A stretch of 64,000 nt of DNA, taken from CAYRFQ01 sp964423615 (lineage in GTDB: Bacteria; Planctomycetota; Planctomycetia; Gemmatales; Gemmataceae). The DNA lies in contig CAYRFQ010000021.1 of NCBI GenBank assembly GCA_964423615.1, forward strand, positions 42,102 to 106,101, given 5' to 3'. The notes under the pieces are model-generated. The model was not told the DNA's origin. It was given only the letters and a program-made list of their open reading frames with translations, and did no database searches. A program made the translations under genes and the position numbers. How positions within the stretch are numbered: position 1 is the first letter of the stretch; every line of letters starts with the position of its first letter. This document shows positions 10,441-19,619 of the stretch, in pieces.

Positions 10441-10544
10441 AATCGACTCCGAAATATCTCTCGATCTCTGGATGACCAGTCCGTCGGTCTGTAATGCCCA
10501 TTGGGCACAAGCCGACCATCAGTGTTGTTTCGTGTTGTCCGATG

Positions 10545-12485
10545 TCATGAAACCAAAGTAATAATAATCGTGATGACCATCGCAAGAATGGCTTCGCCAA
10601 CGATTAAACCAGCACAGAACGGAACACCCCATTCTTCAGCCCACTGCTTCCCCTTGATTCGGGCCATAACCATGTTGGCCACACATCCGACACCGTAGGT
10701 CAGAATGTATTCGATCGGGAGATACATAGATAACCCAACGAGCACTCCAAGGCCGGGGAACCCACTAAGCCCAAGCAATATTCCGAGGATGGCACCGCAA
10801 ACGTAGAGTGCGTATGGCAAATTCCCACCTTGAACTCCCACAATGATGTCCCTGAGCGCTTGAGCTTGAGGCGCCGTCGTGTCGGTTCCTGGACCAATCG
10901 GGATTTGTGGATCGGTGGAGTTCAAGTTTCGCCACACGATGAGTGCAAGAGTCCCCATCGTTACCAAAGGACCGATGAGAACACTAACGACTTCAAGTAG
11001 TTGTTGACGCCTCGGTTGGGCGCCCACGATGTAGCCTGTCCTCAAGTCCATCATCATATCCGACGACGAAGACAAGGCGACACACAACGCAGCCCCAAAC
11101 ATGACTGCTGCAACGACCTGGTCTTTTCCAGCCAACAACATGATGAGCACGACCGTCAGCAACGCGAGCCCGGAGATCGGCGACCAGTCGGTCATCCCCG
11201 TGCATTGCGCGATGATGATACTAGCAAACCAAATCCACCCCGCACCCACGATGGCCAAAATGACGTTACGCCCGTAAGCAGGAAGGTCCCCAAGCAAGCC
11301 GCCATCCGCGTTGTTCGGAATGACCAGTTGAGCCGCCCCAAACAGCCCGACAATGCCAACGACTGCAAGGCCCGCCAGGGGTAATATCCCGAGTTCGTCT
11401 TTCCCTCGTTTCGTCGATCCCGCCGAGAAGATGCTGACGAACGCGGCCCGGATCGCCGGGATCGACGCGAGTACTCCCATCAGAGCACCACCAAGTAACA
11501 TTCCGATTCCCAAGGGCCGGTTGAATCCTCTGTATCCAAAGTTGGGGACTTCGTCGGGGTGAATTGTCGTGGGCGTCCAGCCAAGCCATTCGGCCGTGGG
11601 GTTGAGGACGAAAAACGCAAGGACCCCACCAGCTAACACCATCAGACCTGCTCGGCCGCTCAAGTATCCAGCACCGAACGCGAACGGAGCAATAGCAAAG
11701 ACCATCAAGATCGTGGGCGGAAGGCCAAGCCACCGACCAACATCGACGCTTTTATCTGTGAGTATCGGATCCGGCTTGTTGTCTCCGTCACGGTCGTACT
11801 CCCGGGAAAGTGTTTCCCCATCCTGAAGTTCTGGAGCCGAAACAGTCCAACCGATACTCCCGTAGCCAGGGAGTTCTTCGCCGTTAACCTTGAACGCCGG
11901 CAACTCCGTGGGAAGGTAAATCAGCATGGCGACGATGGCACCTGCAAGTAACACGAGAGCTTTTTTCGGACCTGCTCCAGGTGCCTTCAAGATCGCACCA
12001 ACGGCCGTGCCCGTCGGAAACCGTAGGCGTTCGATATCGATCATCTGCTTGCGCAATGGGACTATGAAGACGACTCCAAGGAGTCCACCGACAACACCCG
12101 CAAGTGTTATGAGCCAAAACCGTTCGGTCGTCATGGCTTCGCTGGGGTCACCCGCAAAGAGAAGGTAAACAACTGGAACGGTAAAAATGATTCCGGGGGT
12201 TGCCGCATTGATCGAAGACGCGATGGTCTGACCGATGTTCGTTTCGAGAATGGATCCTTGCCGAAGCAGCCCCCGCAGGAAGCCAAAACCGACCACAGCG
12301 GCAACCGTGCTCCCAGGAATCGTGAAACCAATCTTCAGCCCGGCATACGTAATCGACGCGTTCAGAATGATCCCAAACACGACACCGAACAAGATAGCAC
12401 TGGGGGTGATTTCGCGATATCGCGTCTGAAAAACGTCACCCAGAAAGCCTTTGTCCTCGGTCGTTGTTCTTTCCGCATCGGCCAT
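10545..12485 (-). CDS. OPT-family oligopeptide/metal-chelate transporter
   Basis: A polytopic inner-membrane protein of 646 residues, the usual size for bacterial members of the OPT/YSL family, which import peptides or metal chelates. The start at 12485 has GGAGG ten bases upstream. The N-terminus carries the family-like segment ITPSAILFGVVFGIILNAS, followed by many hydrophobic helices across the whole length, including AYAGLKIGFTIPGS-like helix turns, SGFPGLGVLVGLSMYLP and a C-terminal FCAGLIVGEAILAMVI. A soluble stretch of about 60 residues near position 220-290 is rich in Asp and Glu. The substrate cannot be read from sequence. The two-helix protein at 9316-10440 follows closely and may be its partner. 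Confidence 0.85.
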   Translation of the reverse strand: MADAERTTTEDKGFLGDVFQTRYREITPSAILFGVVFGIILNASITYAGLKIGFTIPGSTVAAVVGFGFLRGLLRQGSILETNIGQTIASSINAATPGIIFTVPVVYLLFAGDPSEAMTTERFWLITLAGVVGGLLGVVFIVPLRKQMIDIERLRFPTGTAVGAILKAPGAGPKKALVLLAGAIVAMLIYLPTELPAFKVNGEELPGYGSIGWTVSAPELQDGETLSREYDRDGDNKPDPILTDKSVDVGRWLGLPPTILMVFAIAPFAFGAGYLSGRAGLMVLAGGVLAFFVLNPTAEWLGWTPTTIHPDEVPNFGYRGFNRPLGIGMLLGGALMGVLASIPAIRAAFVSIFSAGSTKRGKDELGILPLAGLAVVGIVGLFGAAQLVIPNNADGGLLGDLPAYGRNVILAIVGAGWIWFASIIIAQCTGMTDWSPISGLALLTVVLIMLLAGKDQVVAAVMFGAALCVALSSSSDMMMDLRTGYIVGAQPRRQQLLEVVSVLIGPLVTMGTLALIVWRNLNSTDPQIPIGPGTDTTAPQAQALRDIIVGVQGGNLPYALYVCGAILGILLGLSGFPGLGVLVGLSMYLPIEYILTYGVGCVANMVMARIKGKQWAEEWGVPFCAGLIVGEAILAMVITIIITLVS

Positions 12486-12714
12486 GCTGCGGTCCTCCCA
12501 TTCCAATCGATTCCATTGCGAACCGGGAGAGCAGTCCGCAAATTATAACCGCGTATCAACGTGTCCAGCCAACGATACGAGACGAAGGCGGAAAGAGCAA
12601 GAGGCAGAGGGAATTTCTAGTAGTCAAGGAAGTTGGGTTTGGCAAAAAAAGGCAAACGTCGATCTGGTGGTTTCGGAAGGCATCAGATTTGACTCGCTTG
12701 GCCCACATCTCTCG

Positions 12715-12890
12715 TCGAGAGCGTTTCCCGTTTGCAGTGGGTACAGCGGTTTCGTCTTCAAAGTCCTCCGCCCCGCTTGTCGGGAGAAGGCCCCCAAACC
12801 CGAGCGAAGCGGGAATCATAGCGAGCGGAGCGGGGAACGCAGCGGAACAGGAAGGATCACGAAGTGGTCCTGTCTCGAGAAGGATTTTGG
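12715..12890 (+). repeat. Dispersed intergenic repeat, copy A
   Basis: This lies in the 458-base gap between parE and the OPT gene. The first half (to 12780) contains GTGGGTACAG, TTTCGTCTTCAAAGTCCT and GCCCCGCTTG, shared with the copy at 24311-24360 and, inverted, at 36309-36355. The second half (12786-12890) contains AAACCCGAGCGAAGCG, AATCATAGCGAGCG, AACGCAGCGG and GTCTCGAGAAGG, which recurs inverted at 36075-36163. It is rich in GCGAAGCG/CGCTTCGC and could fold. Frames over it on both strands are repeat-derived and are not called as genes. Confidence 0.75.
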
Positions 12891-12943
12891 AGGTGTGGCA
12901 CGTCGAGGTACTCCAAAACGTACCCGGTATGGCCGGCAACGCT

Positions 12944-14869
12944 CTAAACGTCCAATTCCTCGGCGTCGGCCTTGGCGGCTTGGTCCATGATGAACTTATA
13001 CCGAGCGCTGGGGTCTTTTCCTAGCAAGGCCGAGAACGTCTGATCCGCATCGACGAGTTGGTCATCGATCTTGACCTGCAAAAGGGTACGGTTCTTGGGA
13101 TCGAGCGTCGTGTCTTTGAGGTCCTTCGCGTTCATCTCGCCAAGTCCCTTGAAGCGGGTGATTTGATACTTGGCGTTGGCTCGGAGGTCCGTTTTGAGTT
13201 CTTCCAGATGGGCATCGTCCTTGGCGTAGTGCGTTTCCTTCCCAACGTCAAGACGATAAAGCGGGGGTTGGGCCAGGTAGACATGACCCTTCTCGATGAG
13301 TTGCCTCATGTGCCGGAACAGGAAGTCGAGCATCAAAGTGGTGATGTGGTGACCATCTGCGTCGGCGTCCATGAGCAGTATGATCTTGCCGTAGCGGAGC
13401 AGTCCATGGTTGAACTGTTCACCGATGCCCGTACCGATGGCCGAGACGAGGTCAGACAGTTCCGCGTTAGACATCACCTTTTTCGCGCTGAGGCCCTCGG
13501 CGTTGAGGATCTTACCTCGGAGGGGCAAAATCGCCTGTGTCTTGTGATCCCGCCCTTGTTTGGCCGACCCACCAGCCGAATCACCCTCGACGATGAACAA
13601 CTCCGATTTACCGAGGTCCGTGGTCTGACAATCGTTGAGTTTCGCGGGCAATTTGGTACGGCGAGAGCCAGCCGATTTCCGTTTGACTTCGTTGATGGCT
13701 TCGCGTGAGGCTTGCCGAGCCTCGGCGGCTTGTTTGATTCGAAAGAGGATCTGATCGGCGGCCGTCTTGTTGTTGTTGAGCCAAGATTCGAGGGCGGGTA
13801 AGACAAAACTCTGGACGGAGTTGGTTAGCTCCGGGTTATTGAGTTTTTCCTTCGTCTGCCCCTGAAACATCGGTTCGCGTAGGGCCACCGAAAGGATCCC
13901 CACAACGCCTTCGCGGATATCTTCGGCGTTTATCGTCACCCCCTTGAACTTCACGTCGTGTGTGTCCATGTAACGACGAATCGCGCTCACAATGCCCTGC
14001 TTGAACCCACTTTCATGAGTGCCCCCTCCAGACGTGTAGATTCCGTTGACGTAAGACCGGATCGATTCGTCGGTCGATTCGGTCCACTGAAGCGTGACTT
14101 CCATTTTCTCGCCATTGTCACGCACGTGCGAAAAGGCAGCTTCGGTGATCGGTTTTTTCTTACCTTGTTCGATGATCTTGCGAAGATAATCGCGAAGGCC
14201 ACCGGGGTGCGACAGATCCTTCCTTTCCTTCGTGATTTCGTTGATCAAGATGATCTTGAGCCTGCTGTGGATGTAAGACATCGCTTCCAGCCGTTCTTCG
14301 ATCATCTCCGGGTCAAAGTGAGTCGTCTTGAAAATTTCTTCGTCGGGTTCAAAGTGGATCGTCGTCCCGGTCTGGCGAGAGACGCCGAGTTTCTCAAGTT
14401 TGCCCGAAGGTCGTCCTCGCCGAAACGACTGCTTCCATTCGTGGCCATCACGTTTGATCGTCGCGACAAGCTTTTTCGACAACGCGTTCACGACCGACGA
14501 ACCCACACCGTGCAAACCGCCCGAGTGGATATAGCCCTGACCATCACCAAACTTTCCCCCCGAATGCAACACTGTCAAAATAAGCTCAAGGGCCGGCTTT
14601 TTATGTTTGGGATGCATGTCCACGGGAATACCACGCCCGTTGTCCGAGATCGTGACCGTATTGCCGGGTTTGTGGATCGTGACAGTCACAGTGTCGGCAA
14701 AACCGTTCAGATATTCGTCAACTGCGTTGTCGACTATCTCCCAAACGAGGTGGTGGAGTCCCTGTTTGCCAACGCCGCCGATGTACATCGACGGACGAAG
14801 CCGAACGTGTTCGAGACCCTCCAATACGGTAATGCTCTCGGCACCATACTTTTTCGTTGCTGTTGCCAT
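12944..14869 (-). CDS. parE: DNA topoisomerase IV subunit B-like (ParE/GyrB family)
   Basis: This is the ATPase and TOPRIM subunit of a type IIA topoisomerase, which unlinks or supercoils DNA with the ParC/GyrA partner encoded at 16374-18776. It has 641 residues from the ATG at 14869 (MATATKKYGAES); a longer in-frame start at 14956 adds 29 basic residues with no family match. GHKL ATPase: EIVDNAVDE, DNGRGIPVD, LHGVGSSVVNALS. Transducer: QTKEKLNN. TOPRIM: EGDSAGGSAKQGRD and DADADG. LPLRGKILN carries Arg where GyrB usually has Lys, as in ParE. GyrB and ParE are hard to separate by eye; the ParE choice rests mainly on the partner lacking a GyrA box. It is last in a minus-strand run of four genes, 79 bases after the Rpn-like gene. 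Confidence 0.85.
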   Translation of the reverse strand: MATATKKYGAESITVLEGLEHVRLRPSMYIGGVGKQGLHHLVWEIVDNAVDEYLNGFADTVTVTIHKPGNTVTISDNGRGIPVDMHPKHKKPALELILTVLHSGGKFGDGQGYIHSGGLHGVGSSVVNALSKKLVATIKRDGHEWKQSFRRGRPSGKLEKLGVSRQTGTTIHFEPDEEIFKTTHFDPEMIEERLEAMSYIHSRLKIILINEITKERKDLSHPGGLRDYLRKIIEQGKKKPITEAAFSHVRDNGEKMEVTLQWTESTDESIRSYVNGIYTSGGGTHESGFKQGIVSAIRRYMDTHDVKFKGVTINAEDIREGVVGILSVALREPMFQGQTKEKLNNPELTNSVQSFVLPALESWLNNNKTAADQILFRIKQAAEARQASREAINEVKRKSAGSRRTKLPAKLNDCQTTDLGKSELFIVEGDSAGGSAKQGRDHKTQAILPLRGKILNAEGLSAKKVMSNAELSDLVSAIGTGIGEQFNHGLLRYGKIILLMDADADGHHITTLMLDFLFRHMRQLIEKGHVYLAQPPLYRLDVGKETHYAKDDAHLEELKTDLRANAKYQITRFKGLGEMNAKDLKDTTLDPKNRTLLQVKIDDQLVDADQTFSALLGKDPSARYKFIMDQAAKADAEELDV

Positions 14870-14948
14870 GGTTGTTTGCCTTTTCGTGGTTCCGACCGAT
14901 CTCGCGGTTGGGATTCTGGGGATTGGTTTGAATGGTCGGCCGTGCGAC

Positions 14949-15890
14949 TTAATCAATCAGCTTTTCGAAATCGGCTAGTGTGTCCGCCTTGGGAAGTCCG
15001 TGCAGCAACTTCCGTAAGACCTCACGGTCGGTGATTTGGGTTAATTGGCCTGTGATTTTGGTGGCTTCCGCTTCGAACTTCGTCTCGAGAGAGAAAGATA
15101 GAGCCTCAACAAGACCCAGTACCACTCCTTCCTCTCGTCCCTCTTGTTTTCCTTCCTCGCGTCCTTCTTCACGAGCTTCTTTTCGCCATTCTTCCGCAAT
15201 AGCCGATCGTTCCACTTTCCAGTCCTCCAATGCTTGTTCCCAAGACGACCTACGACCCATCTTGTCTGCCAAAATTAGCACGACATCCCGGTACGCTCCC
15301 CGTTTTCGACTATTTTCTTCGAGTTCGCCCAGGCTTTTCCAACGCTGAATAATATCATCCTGGTTCCCGCCCTGTGTCAATGGAACCCAAGGAAGCACCG
15401 CCCGTCCCAGTCTTTCTGCCTCGATCTCGTCAAGCAAAGGCGTTGCGTTCATTTCGCAAACATTGATCGTTTTTGGGCTCGCCAGCGATTTCAAGCCCGC
15501 GAGTTCCCATTCTTCTTCTGGATAAAGAGTTCCACGCCCTGTCATGTTGAAGACGAGCCCGGAAACCCAATACCGGCTGCCCGAGTGCTCGTCCGGTTTG
15601 ATTTCGTGCCATACCGAACCGGTGCAAACATACATCCGCCCGAGAATCAAAGCGTCGGGTTCGGATTGCAATTCGGTCACAACGGCCCAAGGTTCCTGGT
15701 TGCCGTCTCGAGCCTCGAAAAGCGCGACCATGTCACGAATCCGATCGGCCTCTCCTATGAAGGGTACGTTGCGAGTATCGGCCCAACCGAGAAAGAATCT
15801 TTCGTTTCGTGGAAGGTTCAGCGTCCATTCGAAAAACGCCTGCGGATCAAGGCGGACCAGAAACCTACTCGCTTGATCCCAATCGTTCAT
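14949..15890 (-). CDS. Rpn-like PD-(D/E)XK nuclease family protein
   Basis: 313 residues. It resembles the Rpn/PDDEXK_2 family of recombination-promoting nucleases, common in multiple copies in planctomycetes. The support is an N-terminal region with a core like VVTELQSEPDALILGRMYV (ELQ at residues 73-75, the usual E-x-Q of this fold). There is also a low-complexity charged segment of REEG/KQEG repeats near 245-265 that is typical of the family, and a helical tail. Start choice is open: ATG at 15890 or 15896, both overlapping the 3' end of the frameshifted upstream gene by 26-32 bases, which suggests translational coupling. It sits between topoisomerase genes, an unusual place that may reflect insertion. 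Activity is inferred from fold only. Confidence 0.7.
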   Translation of the reverse strand: MNDWDQASRFLVRLDPQAFFEWTLNLPRNERFFLGWADTRNVPFIGEADRIRDMVALFEARDGNQEPWAVVTELQSEPDALILGRMYVCTGSVWHEIKPDEHSGSRYWVSGLVFNMTGRGTLYPEEEWELAGLKSLASPKTINVCEMNATPLLDEIEAERLGRAVLPWVPLTQGGNQDDIIQRWKSLGELEENSRKRGAYRDVVLILADKMGRRSSWEQALEDWKVERSAIAEEWRKEAREEGREEGKQEGREEGVVLGLVEALSFSLETKFEAEATKITGQLTQITDREVLRKLLHGLPKADTLADFEKLID

Positions 15891-16367
15891 CGCCATCCCC
15901 GAAGTTGTGTTCACTCGGCAGGTCGGAACCGCATAGAGCACAGACAAACCAACTGTCTTTGACGATATTTCGTTCACCACATCGAGTACATACTCGAAAA
16001 ATCATCTTGAGGGTAAATTCTCCCGGGTGTGCGATGCCGATTTTCTCCAGAACACGTGACACCATGGACCACCATTCGGGTTCAGGACAATAACCGGTCG
16101 ATTGATACGAATGAACATTTCACCTGCCGAAAACACGGGCTTCCCACCGACACAAGCGACGTGTTCGGAATTCCTTTCGGCAATGCGAAGTTGTTCGTGT
16201 TGATCGATCACAAACGTCAAGACGGCAACCGATTCCTCGTTGAAATTGAGATAGTGGGCCTGAAGCCAATTTCTTAGATCTTGCGTAGAGACAATGACGC
16301 TTCCTTGCGGAGCCTCACGACATCGCTCTCGAATTTCTGGTGGCCCGACGTAGGGATAGAGCTTCAT
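15865..16367 (-). pseudogene. Conserved hypothetical with C-terminal zinc ribbon, broken by a one-base frameshift
   Basis: It starts with ATG at 16367, six bases after the parC stop. Frame one reads MKLYPYVGPPEIRERC, then AERNSEHVACVGGKPVFSAGEMFI. At about 16104-16107 the homologous sequence moves to another frame: QSTGYCPEPEWWSMVSRVLE, then a zinc ribbon with CTRCGE and CALCGSDLP, ending at 15865. I remember uncharacterised bacterial proteins with the same order (SEHVACxGG, NQSTGYCPEPxSW, zinc ribbon) in one frame, of about 170 residues; the repaired product here would be about 166. The site lacks an X-XXY-YYZ slippery heptamer, so a one-base deletion or a sequencing error is more likely than programmed frameshifting. 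In the uncorrected frame translation stops at 16002. Function unknown. Confidence 0.75.
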
Positions 16368-16373
16368 GGGCAG

Positions 16374-18776
16374 CTAAAACAACTCCCCTTGCGAGTTTCC
16401 ATTTCGTTCCGCCGAATTCCTCTTCACGTTCTGTCCGAGTTCCTCGATGTTATCCCAATCGACGAGTTCGATCGGCGGCGGGATGATTTCGGCAAAGCCA
16501 GATTGCTTGACGGCCTCGATGCCCCTGCCTCCACGGCTGACCGGTTCATATTTCGTTGGACGAAATTCCTTCTCCTTACCACCGGTCGTTCGGACCTTCA
16601 GGAAATCTCGTTTTTTCGAGATCAACGCACCTCCAAGGCAAGTCGCGTCATCACGAAGTTTCATCGCCAAAACGCCTTTTCCGGCACTGCCAACGATGTT
16701 GATCTGCTCGATCGGAAAGTGCAAAACATGCCCAGACGTGGCACACACCATGATCCCCGTCTCGTCCGTGACGACACACGCCATCACGACCTTGTCCTTC
16801 TCGACAAGACGAATGTACCGGCGTCCAGCCTTCGTCGATGGCGTCCGGTACCCGGAAAACGGAATGCGTAGCGTCTGACCCAGGGCGGTCACTGCCAACA
16901 CGTAAGGTCCTGGAGCCGCCCCATCAGGCGCCGTGATTTCTTCAGGGACGAAACGTGGATCGGTCGTCGTCGCCTGTATGATTCGGACGTCGTCGCCGAG
17001 TTTAATGTACTTGCTCAGCGGTTCCCCGTAACCCGAACTCGCCGGGATATCGGTCGTCTTGAGCGTATAAGCCGTTCCGTCGTCGGCAAAAAAGACTACG
17101 CTATGGACCGTATTCCCAGGGACGACCGCAAGAACTTCGTCGCCTTCGCGGACCCGTGTTTTGATCTTGAGTTGTCCGTCTTCTTCATCGGCTGTAATGC
17201 GTCCGACGCGTTTGATCCAACCTTCGCGGGTGATCACAACGTTGGTGTTTTCGCGGACGATATAGTTCGTTTCGTCAAAATCGAGTTGGTCATCGGAGGA
17301 GGCCAGCTTCGTCCGCCGTCGTTGCTGAAATCGGTTCCCCAGTTCGGTAAGCTCGCCCTTGATCACGCCCCACATTTCTTTCTCAGACGCGAGGATTTTT
17401 TCGATCCGAGCGGCTTCGGCCTTTTTCTCTTTCAGCTCTTCGCGAATCTTTTTGATCTCCATTTTGGCGATTTTGTAGAGCTGAGCATCCAGGACGGCGT
17501 TGGCCTGTTCTTCGTCGATCTCGAAACGTTTGATCAACTTCTCCGCAGCATCTTGCTTCCCATCACTCTGGCGGACGATTTGGATCGCTTCGTCGAGGGC
17601 GTTGAAGATGATCGCAAATCCCTCAAGAATGTGGATTCGCCGTCGCAGCTGCCGGAGTTGATATTCGAAGCGTCGTTTGACGGTTTCATAGCGAAAATCG
17701 AGGAAATGCCGGAGGATTTCTTTCAGACCGATTCCTTTGACCGGTTGCGGCGCATCCTCGGGCCCCGGCACCAAACACGTCAAGTTGTAGGCGAAATTGT
17801 CTTGCAGCTGAGTGTGTTTGAAGAGATAAGCCATGACGATTTCTGGGTTCGTCCCAGCCTTGATGTCCAGGGCGAGCCGCAACCCCACCTCCTCGCTCGA
17901 CTCATTCACGACGTCCGTCAGTTGTGGTAACTTTCGATTTTCGATGATGTCGCCAATGGATTCGGTGAGCTTGTCGGTTTGGACTCCGTAAGGCACGGAC
18001 GTGACGATGATCTGTTCGCGTTTACCGTTTTTCTCAAGTTTCCATTCGCCCTGCACTTTGATCGTGCCAGTTCCCTCTTCGTAGATTTTTCGCAGGCTCG
18101 CACGATCCGTCAGAAGTTTCCCGCCAAGCGGAAAGTCTGGCCCTTTGAGCTTGTCGAGCACCTGCGCCGTCGTCGATTCCGGGTGGTCGATCAACAAGAT
18201 CGCGGCTTTGATTGTGTCGTTGAGATTATGTGGAGGGATGTTCGTCGCCATCCCAACCGCAATCCCGGAACATCCGTTGACAAGAAGATTGGGATATTGG
18301 GCAGGCAAAACGACAGGTTCGTCCCGCGTTCCTTCGTAGTTGGGACGCATGTCGACGGTTTCTTCACGAAGCTCGGACATCAACGTCTCGGCGATGGCCA
18401 TCAGCCTCGCTTCGGTGTACCTCCTGGCCGCCGGTGAATCTCCATCGATCGAACCAAAATTGCCGTGACCGTCAATGAGAGGAAACCGCATCACAAAATC
18501 TTGAGCTAGCCGGACAAGAGCGTCATACACCGCCTCTTCGCTATGAGGATGATAGTTTCCCGTGACGTCGCCCGTGATCTTCGCGCACTTCCGTGGTTTC
18601 GCGTCGGCGTAGAGCCGCAAGTCGTGATACATCGCGTAGAGAATTCGCCTCTGAACCGGCTTCAAACCATCGCGTATGTCGGGCAAAGCTCGCGACGTAA
18701 TAACGGACAGAGCATAAGTCAAATACCGCCGTCTCGTCTCCTGGACGATCGAAGCATCTTGGATAGTTTCAGCCAT
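16374..18776 (-). CDS. parC: DNA topoisomerase IV subunit A-like (ParC/GyrA family)
   Basis: 800 residues; the DNA-cleaving subunit of a type IIA topoisomerase. The breakage-reunion domain has RALPDIRDGLKPVQRRIL, the catalytic Tyr in ARRYTEARL (about residue 120), and the tower and coiled-coil (KMEIKKIREELKEKKAEAARIEKI). The C-terminal part forms six degenerate propeller blades. The GyrA box QRRGGKG is absent from the first blade, which argues for ParC rather than GyrA. Two oddities: the quinolone-determining loop normally written HPHGDS/A reads HPHSEEAVYD, placing Glu at the Ser80/83 position, and the residue before Arg-Tyr is Arg instead of Met. First gene of the run that ends with parE; a frameshifted gene begins six bases downstream. 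Confidence 0.87.
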   Translation of the reverse strand: MAETIQDASIVQETRRRYLTYALSVITSRALPDIRDGLKPVQRRILYAMYHDLRLYADAKPRKCAKITGDVTGNYHPHSEEAVYDALVRLAQDFVMRFPLIDGHGNFGSIDGDSPAARRYTEARLMAIAETLMSELREETVDMRPNYEGTRDEPVVLPAQYPNLLVNGCSGIAVGMATNIPPHNLNDTIKAAILLIDHPESTTAQVLDKLKGPDFPLGGKLLTDRASLRKIYEEGTGTIKVQGEWKLEKNGKREQIIVTSVPYGVQTDKLTESIGDIIENRKLPQLTDVVNESSEEVGLRLALDIKAGTNPEIVMAYLFKHTQLQDNFAYNLTCLVPGPEDAPQPVKGIGLKEILRHFLDFRYETVKRRFEYQLRQLRRRIHILEGFAIIFNALDEAIQIVRQSDGKQDAAEKLIKRFEIDEEQANAVLDAQLYKIAKMEIKKIREELKEKKAEAARIEKILASEKEMWGVIKGELTELGNRFQQRRRTKLASSDDQLDFDETNYIVRENTNVVITREGWIKRVGRITADEEDGQLKIKTRVREGDEVLAVVPGNTVHSVVFFADDGTAYTLKTTDIPASSGYGEPLSKYIKLGDDVRIIQATTTDPRFVPEEITAPDGAAPGPYVLAVTALGQTLRIPFSGYRTPSTKAGRRYIRLVEKDKVVMACVVTDETGIMVCATSGHVLHFPIEQINIVGSAGKGVLAMKLRDDATCLGGALISKKRDFLKVRTTGGKEKEFRPTKYEPVSRGGRGIEAVKQSGFAEIIPPPIELVDWDNIEELGQNVKRNSAERNGNSQGELF

Positions 18777-19619
18777 GCTCGTGTCTTTCTCCGGTTCGGG
18801 ATTGCTCGTTCTTTGCCCCGACTCTGCCTTGTTTTATCCCGTCTAACCATCGCCTTTTTGTTGACTCGTAAACGAAGCCACTTCCAACGTTGGTACAGTT
18901 GGTTCCGCGTTTGGTCATGCAAAGGGATTCTAGCACGGCCCTTCACGCCCACAAGTACGAAGTTCGTTTGAGGTTTGGCTGTCGAGAATTATTATCGGCA
19001 AGTTCCAACAACTTAACTCGACTTCCATGAATAGATCTCTTTGGTGAATATTTGTACATGCTAATACTGCCGTTCAAAAATAACAACCTTGGAGACCGCT
19101 TTTTTTCCCGTCGCAAAACTATAGCCCGATTGTCGCTTCCTCCAAGAGTTCGAACCATCAAGCTGCTCATTAAGTAATCAGCGATGGCCTTTTGCGAGAA
19201 CCATTACTCACAACGGGAAAACCAGACCCATAAACCACTGCTCCGTGCTGCAGCAGCACAGAATTTCCGGGACACGCCGACCTTTCTCGGCTATAATTTT
19301 CAATAACAGCGATCGTCATTGTTCGGAACGATCATCATGACTCGCAATGAACTCGAACGGTCGATGTTGCAAAACGACCTTCCTTCACTGCCAACACGGG
19401 CAGCGTCGATCGGTCGCGACTCTTGGCCGACATGAACACGCCTCTCCTCCGACGTCGTTTGCCGAGCAAAACGAAGATTACTGGACAAGTACCTACTCAG
19501 ATGACGGTCCGTTTTCTCCAAAACGATACACGATCTTTCGGTACGAATCCCATAACTTCACCACGCACTGTTTGCAGGAAAAAACTGATCGATCAAAGCA
19601 AGTTCGGGAGGAAGAAACC
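18777..19619. other. Divergent intergenic region between parC and the PAS gene
   Basis: It should hold the promoters of both divergent genes. A TATAAT at about 19291 on the plus strand has only a weak -35 (GGGACA) 17 bases upstream and would give a leader of more than 300 bases. Open frames here (for example 18943-19170 minus, 19347-19619 plus) show no family features and no good ribosome sites. Confidence 0.45.

Noticed and set aside
12464..13024. Frames on both strands over 12464-13024
   Set aside because: They cover the dispersed repeat and the parE 3' end; similarity to other sites is at the DNA level, not the protein level.
13958..15034. Plus-strand frame of 358 codons
   Set aside because: Antisense to parE and the nuclease gene; no family features.
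16104..16107. Programmed frameshifting in the zinc-ribbon gene
   Set aside because: No X-XXY-YYZ heptamer at the switch; a one-base deletion explains it more simply.
17103..17930. Long plus-strand frame (275 codons)
   Set aside because: It is entirely antisense to parC, has no ribosome site and its composition is what reversed parC codons give.
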